Shown piece by piece: positions 1 to 6,712 of a DNA stretch of 14,352 nucleotides. Origin of the DNA: Lachnoclostridium phytofermentans (GTDB lineage Bacteria; Bacillota; Clostridia; Lachnospirales; Lachnospiraceae); the NCBI GenBank assembly GCA_003526525.1, contig DPVV01000131.1, positions 740-15,091 on the forward strand, read 5' to 3'. The notes beneath the pieces are model-generated. The model had not been told where the DNA came from. It made no database searches and was given only the letters and a program-made list of their open reading frames with translations. Positions within the stretch are counted from its first letter, which is position 1. Each line of letters begins with the position of its first letter. The position numbers were made by a program, and so were the translations under genes.

Positions 1-2
1 CC

Positions 3-24
3 TTAATTGCCAAAGTAAATTCCA
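3..24 (+). repeat. left terminal inverted repeat of the IS
   Basis: TTAATTGCCAAAGTAAATTC and the two following bases match the reverse complement of 2009-2030 at 17 of 22 positions. The inner neighbouring bases remain partly similar. Confidence 0.7.
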
Positions 25-110
25 ATTTTCCCAGTACCAGACCAGAAGTTAATTTGGCAAACTTTTTTCTGGAATTAAATTTGACAAACTTTTATGTTTT
101 CTCTCAGCCA

Positions 111-150
111 TGCTATAGTTATGTTGATGTGTCCTGGTATTTAAGGAGGT
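111..150 (+). promoter_or_regulatory. transposase promoter (extended -10) and RBS
   Basis: TGC-TATAGT at 111-119 is an extended -10 element with only a weak -35 at the expected distance. AAGGAGGT at 143-150 is a strong ribosome binding site with 7 bases before the transposase ATG at 158. A TTGACA at 81-86 is too far from this -10 to serve as its -35. Confidence 0.4.
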
Positions 151-157
151 ACCAACA

Positions 158-1468
158 ATGGCTAATCAAAAACATTTAACACTCGATGATCGTCATACTA
201 TTGAATCTATGCTGAAAGCAAAGTCTTATTTCAGGGAAATCGGACAAGCTCTGGATAAAGATCCCTCGACCATTTCCAAAGAGATTCGTTCTCATTTGCT
301 ATTTCGACGGGTTGGAGGCATGCATGTGAATTACAATGCTTGTGCACTCCGTTTCTCTTGTCTGAAGAATCATCTCTGCATAACCTGCCATTCTGAACGT
401 AAATATTCGTTATGCAAAAGATGCTCTATGTGTAATGCTTTTTGTAAAGACTTTCAGGCACAACCCTGTTCTAAGCTTCTTAAACCACCTTATGTCTGTA
501 ATGGATGTAACCAGCGGTTGAGTTGCTCCCTCGAAAAACGACTATACTCTGCAAAAGATGCTCAAAAGGAATATACACAGGTTCTCTCTGAATCAAGAAC
601 CGGCATTACTCTTTCGGAAGCTGAAATCAGACATCTGGATGAACTTGTTTCTCCTCTCATTCGACAGAAACAATCACCACACCATATCTGTGTAACCAAT
701 CTGGACTCCATTATGGTAAGTGAACGAACAATTTATCGGATGATTGACTCACGAATTATTACTGCTATGAACATTGATCTTCCAAGAAAAGTTCGCTTCA
801 GTGCTCGCAAACAGACTGTACATATGAAAGTAGACAAGGCTTGTCGCATTAACAGAGATTACAAATGCTACACATCTTTTATGGAGGAACACCCTGATAC
901 ACCGGTCACCCAACTTGATTCTGTGGAAGGCAAAAAGGGCGGAAAAGTGTTGCTCACAATTCACTTTGTAAAAGCAGAAATGATGCTAGCTTTTCTCCGA
1001 GATCATAATGATTCTCAATCCGTGATTGATATTTTTGAGCATCTTTATACACTTTTCGGGCATGAGACATTTCAGAACCTTTTTCGTGTATGTCTTGCTG
1101 ATAATGGAAGTGAGTTTTCTAATCCAAAAGCAATTGAATTTAATGCACTTGGTATTCAACGCACACGCATGTTTTACTGTAACCCGAGTGCTCCATATCA
1201 AAAAGGATCTGCAGAACGAAACCATGAATTCATCCGCTACTTCATTCCAAAGTGCACAGATTTTGAGCCTTACACTTTGACAGATATCAAACTCATGATG
1301 GATCACATAAATTCATACAGGCGGGAAAGTTTAGGAAACAAATCTCCTTACGAAATGTTTAAATTTCTTTATGGTAATGAGGTGTTGGATTTACTTGAGT
1401 GCCACCTAATTCCTCCCCAGGAAGTGACACTCAATTCATCCATTTTTCATAAGGAGGTGCAGTCATGA
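158..1468 (+). CDS. IS30-family DDE transposase
   Basis: A 436-residue transposase that would cut and join the ends of its own element. An N-terminal helix-turn-helix (about residues 7-45) resembles the IS30 HTH_38 domain and should bind the terminal repeats. Residues about 62-123 hold a dense cluster of cysteines in CxxC-like pairs, suggesting a metal-binding insert. The C-terminal rve-like catalytic domain shows the DDE triad: Asp254 in TQLDSVEG, Asp315 in LADNGSEF and Glu353 in KGSAERNHEF. The RBS AAGGAGGT fits the ATG at 158. The gene overlaps the next one by ATGA. It looks intact and may be active. Family assignment is firm; activity is inferred. Confidence 0.93.
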   Translation: MANQKHLTLDDRHTIESMLKAKSYFREIGQALDKDPSTISKEIRSHLLFRRVGGMHVNYNACALRFSCLKNHLCITCHSERKYSLCKRCSMCNAFCKDFQAQPCSKLLKPPYVCNGCNQRLSCSLEKRLYSAKDAQKEYTQVLSESRTGITLSEAEIRHLDELVSPLIRQKQSPHHICVTNLDSIMVSERTIYRMIDSRIITAMNIDLPRKVRFSARKQTVHMKVDKACRINRDYKCYTSFMEEHPDTPVTQLDSVEGKKGGKVLLTIHFVKAEMMLAFLRDHNDSQSVIDIFEHLYTLFGHETFQNLFRVCLADNGSEFSNPKAIEFNALGIQRTRMFYCNPSAPYQKGSAERNHEFIRYFIPKCTDFEPYTLTDIKLMMDHINSYRRESLGNKSPYEMFKFLYGNEVLDLLECHLIPPQEVTLNSSIFHKEVQS

Positions 1469-1773
1469 AATACGATAAGAAATCCTGTGATTATCAAGTA
1501 AACATGGAAGCATTCCACGAAATGGATAAATGCGTTCCTATGACCAAACCTGAGCGAGATGCCCTTCGCATATGGGTCAAAAAAGGCTATGATCTTGACA
1601 CGAATCCTTGGGACTATCTTGACTCTGATGGCTTACCTCTGAATTACCTCCAGGCTTATCGCTTGGAATACGGTTATTTCAGCGGTCCATGGGACTACTG
1701 GAAAGGACCGGAACATCAAACTTACTGGGATGACACTCTCAAATACTTTATCCCAAAGGATGACTTCTGCTAA
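1465..1773 (+). CDS. IS-borne accessory protein, aromatic-rich, unknown function
   Basis: A 102-residue protein whose ATG overlaps the transposase stop (ATGA), with its own RBS AAGGAGG at 1451-1457. This arrangement predicts translational coupling and matched output of the two proteins. I recognise no domain. It is soluble, rather acidic, and about one fifth Phe, Tyr or Trp, with motifs such as NPWDYLDSDG and GPWDYWKGPEH. It has no membrane segment or signal peptide. Most IS30 elements have a single gene, so a second conserved ORF would be unusual. It could be a transposition cofactor or regulator, but that is inferred only from its position. Confidence 0.75.
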   Translation: MKYDKKSCDYQVNMEAFHEMDKCVPMTKPERDALRIWVKKGYDLDTNPWDYLDSDGLPLNYLQAYRLEYGYFSGPWDYWKGPEHQTYWDDTLKYFIPKDDFC

Positions 1774-1819
1774 TTAATTAGTCTCACCAGGACACGGTTG
1801 TATAACAACTCTTTTGACG

Positions 1820-1882
1820 GATGGAATTTACTCTAGCAAAAAAATCGACTAAATTTCATCTGCGTTATAGTGCGCTCTTTTT
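1820..1882 (+). terminator. possible terminator of the IS operon
   Basis: GATGGAATTTA (1820-1830) pairs with TAAATTTCATC (1850-1860), 11 bp with one G-T wobble. A T-run follows at 1877-1882, rather far from the stem, so termination is only possible. The rest of 1774-2008 shows no gene. Confidence 0.3.
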
Positions 1883-2008
1883 TCCTTACTTAAGATGAAT
1901 TTTACACCATTATTGACGGAAAAACACCTGTTTCAGATTAACTTTTTAGTATCAATATCTCTCCATCCTCACAAACAACATCAATCACCAAAATTTAATC
2001 TGGCAAAC

Positions 2009-2030
2009 TGGAACTTGCCTTGTCAATTGA
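2009..2030 (-). repeat. right terminal inverted repeat of the IS
   Basis: This is the inverted partner of 3-24 (17 of 22 matches). It ends 6 bases before the stop codon of the minus-strand anti-sigma gene, which fixes the insertion point. Confidence 0.7.
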
Positions 2031-2036
2031 CCTGCC

Positions 2037-2714
2037 TTATTTTTGGATGCTTTCTGCCATCTTAATGATTTCACTTTCATCGAGAGAACCAATTAACGAG
2101 TAAACATTAAAATTATCGTACCAGTAAATCTGAGTAACACCTTTATTAATAAATATATATCCCTTATGAGTACCAATGGCGATCTCTTTGGGTTCTACAG
2201 TTTCCGAATCAAAGATGAACTCACTTTGGCTGGAGAGCTTTTGTAAGTAATAGATTTCTGCTCCACTCTCATTGCAATATATAATAGAGTTTTTATATTC
2301 GCTACTTGTTTGTTTAAGAATACTATATCCATCTGGAACATACGTAGGAAAAACTAAAGCCAAAGTATCGTGACCAGCATTTTCATCGCTGTGTATAACG
2401 ATGGAAGTCAGTTCTTCACAAACTTGTGTTATGAACTCAAAGAAGCGGATACGATAGGCTTCCACACTCATAATTGTTCCAAAGGTTAAAGACAACATAA
2501 CAAGGAATATAGTAGCAGCTATTTTCATCCGATGAACAAATCGCCTCATACTTGGTGTTCTTCGTTCGTATTTAAGCAGTGCTTTCATCTTTCTATTGAA
2601 ACCTCTTGAAAACTTATGTGATAATTCATTTTCTGGTGGAATCTTCTCTAACATTTTCTTTTCTTCCTGTGGCACATTGGCGTAGAGAAATTCATCGTGA
2701 ATCATTTTGTCCAT
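2037..2714 (-). CDS. membrane anti-sigma factor with DUF4367 domain
   Basis: A 225-residue single-pass membrane protein, probably the inhibitor of the sigma factor encoded just upstream. Residues 1-62 are cytoplasmic and basic, and would bind the sigma factor. Residues about 64-86 form one transmembrane helix. The rest (from about 110) resembles the extracytoplasmic DUF4367 domain, including the closing pattern YWYDNFNVYSLIG...ESEIIKMAESIQ. It overlaps the sigma gene. The ATG at 2714 has a GGTGAG site at suitable spacing; an ATG at 2705 forms an ATGA overlap with the sigma stop but has no clear RBS, so 2714 is preferred. The IS ends 6 bases after its stop codon. The C-terminus looks natural, not truncated. 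The signal sensed is unknown. Confidence 0.8.
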   Translation of the reverse strand: MDKMIHDEFLYANVPQEEKKMLEKIPPENELSHKFSRGFNRKMKALLKYERRTPSMRRFVHRMKIAATIFLVMLSLTFGTIMSVEAYRIRFFEFITQVCEELTSIVIHSDENAGHDTLALVFPTYVPDGYSILKQTSSEYKNSIIYCNESGAEIYYLQKLSSQSEFIFDSETVEPKEIAIGTHKGYIFINKGVTQIYWYDNFNVYSLIGSLDESEIIKMAESIQK

Positions 2715-3247
2715 TTTGGCTCACCATCTTTCTGTAATAACTGACTTAACTTTTTCTTTGCACGAGAAATACGCTGACGGACATTATCTTCTGTAATATC
2801 AAGGATTTGAGCAATTTCAGAATCATTATATCCTTGTGAGAACTTTAAGCGAAGAATAGTTGAATAATTTACTGGTAGACTTGCAATAGCAGCAGAAACT
2901 TCATCAATTACTTTATCTTCTGGTGTGGTATTATTTGATATATATATTTCTAGTTCATCAAATGAAAGCGTATTTTCTCGTTTTTGTTTACGATAAATGT
3001 CTATTGCAACGTGTTCTGTTATAACAACGAGGAAAGCCCTTGATTTGTGACAGTCTTTTTCATTTATTTTATCCAAATGGTCAACAATGCGCAGAAAAGC
3101 TTGGTGAACAGCATCTTCTGATGAGTGGTGATCTTTCAAAATACGGTTTGCAGCATAAAACATCGTTTGCTTATAAGAAAGATAAATGCGTTCAAATTTG
3201 CATTTATCTTCTTCAGTTTCTATTAAGTTTAAGTAAATCAGCATCAT
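2702..3247 (-). CDS. ECF-type RNA polymerase sigma factor
   Basis: A 181-residue sigma-70 family protein of the extracytoplasmic-function type. Region 2 spans about residues 19-90 (EDAVHQAFLRIVDHL is the core-binding and -10 recognition helix). Region 4 spans about 116-171, with the helix-turn-helix NDSEIAQILDITEDNVRQRI that reads the -35 element. It would direct RNA polymerase to a small regulon until held by the anti-sigma factor encoded downstream. GAGGTGAG lies directly before two tandem ATGs: the first (3247) is only 2 bases from the SD core, so the second (3244) may be the better start. The long leader upstream contains two hairpins and a possible 22-codon leader ORF ending at the start. 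Confidence 0.9.
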   Translation of the reverse strand: MMLIYLNLIETEEDKCKFERIYLSYKQTMFYAANRILKDHHSSEDAVHQAFLRIVDHLDKINEKDCHKSRAFLVVITEHVAIDIYRKQKRENTLSFDELEIYISNNTTPEDKVIDEVSAAIASLPVNYSTILRLKFSQGYNDSEIAQILDITEDNVRQRISRAKKKLSQLLQKDGEPKWTK

Positions 3248-3272
3248 CTCACCTCACTGGTAATAATAAAGT

Positions 3273-3289
3273 CATAGCAAAAAGCTATG
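3273..3289 (-). promoter_or_regulatory. hairpin in the sigma gene leader
   Basis: CATAGC and GCTATG (3273-3278 and 3284-3289) form a 6-bp stem with a 5-base loop, about 25 bases upstream of the sigma start. There is no T-run, so it looks like a leader RNA structure, not a terminator. Confidence 0.35.
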
Positions 3290-3314
3290 CTATTTCTTAT
3301 AAAAATCTTCATCT

Positions 3315-3358
3315 TAGTTGGAGAAGAAGTTCCTCCTTTACATCGTTCAATCCAACTA
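3315..3358 (-). promoter_or_regulatory. leader inverted repeat enclosing a perfect SD sequence
   Basis: TAGTTGGA (3315-3322) and TCCAACTA (3351-3358) form a perfect 8-bp inverted repeat. On the minus strand the loop carries AAAGGAGG (3340-3333), which can also pair with the nearby TTCTCC. The outer and inner pairings share bases and are therefore mutually exclusive. About 20 bases further lies an ATG (3312) opening a 22-codon ORF that ends at 3244, overlapping the sigma start. Confidence 0.35.
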
Positions 3359-3421
3359 TTGATGCATGAATAAAATTCTAATTACTTTGTATAGATATTC
3401 AATCTCGACTTTTCTTAAAGC

Positions 3422-3449
3422 ATAATATAAATATTCATCCGTTACTCAA
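3422..3449 (-). promoter_or_regulatory. candidate sigma-A-type promoter of the sigma operon
   Basis: On the minus strand, TTGAGT (3449-3444) and TATTAT (3427-3422) are separated by 16 bases. This would give a leader of roughly 165 bases for the sigma gene. I see no typical ECF self-promoter. Confidence 0.4.
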
Positions 3450-3590
3450 TAATAAAATTTTATATTCTTTTCATAAATGTATAACACTTTTGCTGAGCTC
3501 ATGATTCCTTGCTAGGTAATACTTTTATGAATAAGAATTAACTACATTAGGTGCTATCCATGAACATATTGCTAGGCTGTTAAAATTGTG

Positions 3591-4284
3591 TTATATACGG
3601 TATTTTGTTCTGTCATCGAGAACTTTAAGTAGCATATTAATAGTTGAAAATACCACCTCAACAACAAATTCAGGATTATTAACTAGATTATGTGCAAACG
3701 AGTTTCTGAAGTAACCGCATAAACAGGTACAATAATTCATAAACTGCAGTCTTTTCTTTTCATCATCATCAATTATGAGAAATCCACATTTTGGTAAAAA
3801 CAGTTTTTTGACTAATGCGTCTCCATCCAAATTATTTGGTAATGAAAATTTTCACAGCTCTTTACTTTAAAATAATAAATGATTTTCTTATTGCTGAGTC
3901 ATACTCGCAATTACATATAAGACATTAAGATTCTTTTCGTAACTCACCATCTAAATGTGGAGATGCCTTTAAGTCGTCATAATATAATTGTTTTATTGTG
4001 GGTAAATCAATCTTTATTATATCATTAAGATTACTTTCGCCATATGTACATGGATCTCTTCATAATACATGATAAATGTCTACTAAAGATACTTATCCTA
4101 TCAGTATTTATATGTTCCATAGATCTTCTTAACTCATTAAATTTACTCCCTAATAAACTCATTTTTAGTTCAATTTCTTCTAATCAATATCCTTTTCTTC
4201 GACTTCTAGATTCTTCATTAATGAGTTAGCTGTTTTTTCTAAAATTCTAAATATATCCTCAATCATATACTCTTTAATTAACAT
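3591..4284 (-). pseudogene. decayed HEPN-domain protein gene (Ymh/TIGR02391 type)
   Basis: A minus-strand gene broken into several frames. It begins with a strong RBS (GGAGG, about 4296-4292) and ATG at 4284 and reads 34 codons to a TAG at 4182. One missing base restores a second stretch (EEIELKMSLLGSKF, from 4180). A third frame holds IDLPTIKQLYYDDLKASPHL and stops at 3927, continues as CEYDSAIRKSFIILK to a second stop at 3864, and the last 79 codons (from 3830) are in another frame. The last piece matches the Ymh pattern: DGDALVKKLF then GYFRNSFAHN, containing the HEPN RNase-type motif Rx4H (Arg42, His47 of that piece), ending in LLKVLDD. Summed length (about 231 codons) fits the family. 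Related HEPN proteins are linked to RNA cleavage and defence. Here the protein cannot be made whole. Confidence 0.65.
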
Positions 4285-4353
4285 TACTCACCCTCCTTTT
4301 CTTCTGTATGCTAATGATAAATTCTAAAACTTCTAGTTGATAAATACACCTAA

Positions 4354-4395
4354 AGTTTCGGATGTCCATCTCTTCTGAAATGGACATCCGAAGCT
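4354..4395. repeat. isolated 16-bp hairpin
   Basis: AGTTTCGGATGTCCAT (4354-4369) pairs with ATGGACATCCGAAGCT (4380-4395): 16 bp with a single G-T wobble and a 10-base loop. It is followed on the plus strand by a T-rich but interrupted stretch. No intact gene ends into it from either side, so it may be a leftover terminator or small mobile repeat. The surrounding DNA from 4285 to 4725 shows no gene. Confidence 0.6.
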
Positions 4396-4725
4396 AAATC
4401 ATTTTATTTTTAACTTTCTAGCCTGTTATTAATCTTAATATTTAAGAATTGTGTTTTACTAAAATTATCTTACCTCTATCATAACTATATCAATATTCTA
4501 ATTTACTTGTTTAATGATAATATAGCATAATATTCCATATTATGCGAACTATTCTTACAGTTTTAAATTATTCGAATATGAAACTATCACTTAATATGCT
4601 TTTATATATTAAATTATTTATGATTAGTCTAATTTGAAGATTATTCTCTACACTTCTAAATTCTTGTGATCTTCATTGAATCACCAGTTTGCCCTCAGAA
4701 ATATCTGCTATTTTAATACACATAG

Positions 4726-4947
4726 TTTGAAAAACATACATATCATTCACATGTTCCCTGGTATTATAATTTAGTCCTAGAACATAAAATAAGGCTTGAT
4801 GATAACAATCATCTGTTTATTCATAAAAACACCTTGCAAAACAAGTTAAAACGAATTTCAGAACGAACAGGCTATGACCCTAGGTCGATTCGTCACTCTT
4901 CCCTCTTTTACATAGCAATTTATCGGGATATTTCTGATAGTATGTAG
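4726..4947 (+). pseudogene. tyrosine-recombinase-like C-terminal remnant
   Basis: An open stretch of 73 codons with no start codon near its beginning. It reads HLFIHKNTLQNKLKRISERT followed by GYDPRSIRHSSLFYIAIYRD and stops at 4945. The LF...LQNKLKRI...SIRHS order resembles the region around the second catalytic Arg of tyrosine recombinases. It also parallels LFDISERAVQKQLK...STHSFRK in the intact recombinase at 13087-13668. It ends before a catalytic tyrosine would appear and lacks the N-terminal half, so it would be inactive. Its similarity is judged by eye and is uncertain. Confidence 0.4.
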
Positions 4948-5049
4948 GATATATAATGATTTAAAATCGCAATTATTACAATCATAAATTATATGACATG
5001 ATATAATGTAAAAAACTACATAGTGAATTAAACAATGGGTAATTCTTTT

Positions 5050-5081
5050 GGCTTTCTATTAAATTTTTCTAATAGAAAGCC
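5050..5081. terminator. 12-bp hairpin downstream of the kinase gene
   Basis: GGCTTTCTATTA (5050-5061) pairs perfectly with TAATAGAAAGCC (5070-5081) across an 8-base loop. It lies about 65 bases beyond the stop of the minus-strand kinase gene, so it may end that transcript, though there is no good T-run on that strand. Confidence 0.4.
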
Positions 5082-5108
5082 TATTTTAAAATTTAATTCT
5101 AATTTTAG

Positions 5109-5132
5109 TTACATAAACATCCAAACCTCCTT
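5109..5132 (-). other. strong RBS followed by a three-codon ORF
   Basis: On the minus strand AAGGAGG (5132-5126) is followed after 5 bases by ATG TTT ATG and a TAA stop (5120-5109). It lies just after the kinase stop codon. The signal is as good as any in the window, but nothing is encoded behind it; it looks like the start of a lost downstream gene. Confidence 0.5.
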
Positions 5133-5147
5133 ATTGTGTATTCTTCT

Positions 5148-6101
5148 TTATGTAATCAAGCCTTCGCTACATTGTTCACGCCATTTCATTAACCAATTAA
5201 GTTGATTATCTAGGAATTCTACATCAATGCAATTAAGTCCATAGATTTCAACAATTGTTGCTTGAAGCTGGTAATGATAAACTGCTATTAGATCATAAAA
5301 AGAATTAAGTTCTTCCTCACTAAGTGAACGATATTTCTTATAACCCTTCAGAAAAGACTCATATGTATTTTTGGAATTCTCATATCCATTTTTGGAATTC
5401 TCATATCCATTTTCATTAAAATTAAAATAATCCGTTGAGTTACACATAATCATTATGTCATACAGTGGGAATGCATAGGATGGAGTATCAAAATCTAATA
5501 TATAGTATTTACCAGTAGTGGTCCTTAGTAAATTACCACGATGCAAATCTCCATGACTGTAACCGCGTGGAAGATTCTTTACATTTTCCCAAAGTACATT
5601 TCCATATTCACGAAACATATTGATTTTGGATTGATCATAGTTTTTTTGTTCTAAAATTCTTAAGATAGCGGTCAATAAAAATTCTTTACCGTGTTCAGGC
5701 AAGAGCTCTTGATATTTCTGTATAGTGTTATGTAGCTGAGCAACAAGCTCTCCTATTTTTTCAATATCCTCACCTTCATTAGGCTCCCTACCTTCGATAA
5801 ATTCAAATAATACGATAAGGGTTTTCTTATCAAATTCGTCTATTTCTACATATGGAAGCCCTTCCTTAGTATTAATAATACGAGGTGATGGGAAGCCATT
5901 TTTCGTGAGAAAAGATATAACACTAAGTGATTGCTTTGCTGTATCCATAAAGGCGGAAGGAATAACCTTCATAAAATAGTTCGCATTATCGCTGCTTAAA
6001 CGATAAGAAATACAACCACCTTCACGTAGTAATCCCATAGATGTAAAATTTATATTATATAAATTATTTAGAATATGAAGCATCTTTTTATCTTCCTTCA
6101 T
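5148..6101 (-). CDS. APH-fold phosphotransferase family kinase
   Basis: A 317-residue protein of the aminoglycoside/choline kinase fold (Pfam APH). The catalytic loop is SHGDLHRGNLL, where Asp acts as base and Asn binds metal. The metal-binding motif is LDFD in YYILDFDTPSYAFPLYDI. The N-lobe carries the YFMKVIP lysine strand. The family includes antibiotic, homoserine, choline and spore-coat kinases. The substrate here cannot be read from sequence, and a resistance role should not be assumed. The start at 6101 is chosen because GGAGGT lies 3 bases upstream; an in-frame ATG at 6134 has no RBS. An exact 21-bp duplication (5368-5409) repeats NSKNGYE in a loop before the last helices. It is a single gene without operon partners. 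Confidence 0.8.
   Translation of the reverse strand: MKEDKKMLHILNNLYNINFTSMGLLREGGCISYRLSSDNANYFMKVIPSAFMDTAKQSLSVISFLTKNGFPSPRIINTKEGLPYVEIDEFDKKTLIVLFEFIEGREPNEGEDIEKIGELVAQLHNTIQKYQELLPEHGKEFLLTAILRILEQKNYDQSKINMFREYGNVLWENVKNLPRGYSHGDLHRGNLLRTTTGKYYILDFDTPSYAFPLYDIMIMCNSTDYFNFNENGYENSKNGYENSKNTYESFLKGYKKYRSLSEEELNSFYDLIAVYHYQLQATIVEIYGLNCIDVEFLDNQLNWLMKWREQCSEGLIT
5368..5409. repeat. exact 21-bp tandem duplication inside the kinase gene
   Basis: Two identical 21-bp units (5368-5388 and 5389-5409) lie end to end, flanked on one side by a degenerate partial copy. The unit length is seven codons, so the duplication keeps the frame and repeats GYENSKN in the protein. Confidence 0.9.
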
Positions 6102-6197
6102 CTTACCTCCAAATAATAAAATAAAATATAACATTATTTTACTATATGCATTTTACAATAACAACCTCTTATTAAGTTCGGCTTTGTGGCGATATAA

Positions 6198-6383
6198 ATT
6201 CTATCAAAATGCGACCGTAAGGAATGGGCTGATAAATATTTTAAGGATGATTTATTTTGCGGATATAAATATATACCTGAAATACTTGAATTTTATAAAT
6301 TCTATGATAAAAATAGAATAAATTATAAAACATTTGATGATTTCTATCCGACTCTTTTAAGTGTATTTAAGGAATCTATTTAA
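6198..6383 (+). pseudogene. orphan coding fragment, unknown family
   Basis: An open stretch of 61 codons on the plus strand without a usable start or RBS, ending in TAA at 6381. Its composition looks protein-like: CDRKEWADKYFKDDLFCGYK then YIPEILEFYKFYDKNRINYK and TFDDFYPTLLSVFKESI. I do not recognise the family. It is probably the 3' end of a gene whose front was lost near the kinase gene start. Confidence 0.35.
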
Positions 6384-6533
6384 ATCCCACTAATAAGTAT
6401 CGAACACATTATTTATACATTTGTATACTAAATTGATTAAGTAGATTATAATGTAACAAAAGATGATACCTTATACACGTTAACGGATATTACAATAAAG
6501 GCTAGGCTATCATTAGTATTTACTGTCCTACCA

Positions 6534-6564
6534 TGTTATAATAATTACATTATATGTAAGGAGG
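6534..6564 (+). promoter_or_regulatory. extended -10 promoter and RBS for the small membrane protein
   Basis: TG-T-TATAAT at 6534-6542 is a good extended -10, with a poor -35 at 17 bases. AAGGAGG follows at 6558-6564, immediately before the ATG at 6566. Confidence 0.4.
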
Positions 6565-6565
6565 T

Positions 6566-6712
6566 ATGAAGGCATTGCCCTATTCAGTATTATCTTTAAT
6601 AAATTTATGTTTATTTTTGGCAGGAATATTTAGCTTTGTTCTGTTTATCATTGTTATGCTTAAATTAAATAAAGCGCTCGATATTTGGTTGGAACGGAAC
6701 AGAAGAAATTAA
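6566..6712 (+). CDS. small single-pass membrane protein
   Basis: A 48-residue protein: a short N-terminus, one hydrophobic helix (about residues 8-32, SLINLCLFLAGIFSFVLFII) and a basic tail ending LERNRRN. AAGGAGG sits only 1 base before the ATG, which is unusually tight. A TTG two codons further (6575) would have about 10 bases of spacing and may be the true start. The frame stays open after its TAA: a GTG directly follows and 43 more codons are read to 6844. The unit ends at the terminator at 6849-6895. Function is unknown; it resembles the many short membrane proteins of clostridia in shape only. Confidence 0.55.
   Translation: MKALPYSVLSLINLCLFLAGIFSFVLFIIVMLKLNKALDIWLERNRRN

Larger units (their letters stand above)
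3..2030 (+). mobile_element. IS30-family insertion sequence, apparently complete
   Basis: An insertion sequence of about 2.03 kb bounded by imperfect terminal inverted repeats: 3-24 on the left matches the reverse complement of 2009-2030 at 17 of 22 positions. Each end is flanked by CC (1-2 and 2031-2032), consistent with a 2-bp target duplication as IS30 elements often make, although the window edge prevents a firm test. It carries a DDE transposase (158-1468) and a second small gene (1465-1773), plus about 235 bases of trailing non-coding DNA. It lies 6 bases beyond the anti-sigma stop codon and leaves that gene intact. The sense of its genes is opposite to the sigma operon. Confidence 0.8.

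Noticed and set aside
749-1306. Open frames opposite to, or out of frame with, the transposase gene
   Set aside because: They lie wholly inside the DDE transposase, have no RBS and no protein-family resemblance.
3040-3369. Plus-strand open frame across the sigma gene start
   Set aside because: Overlaps the well-supported sigma gene in antisense and lacks an RBS.
4044-4229. Plus-strand 61-codon hydrophobic open frame
   Set aside because: It is the reverse of the decayed HEPN gene, whose minus-strand segments have a strong RBS and family resemblance.
5148-6101. Aminoglycoside resistance gene
   Set aside because: The fold is APH-like, but the family includes many metabolic kinases and nothing here matches a known resistance subgroup.
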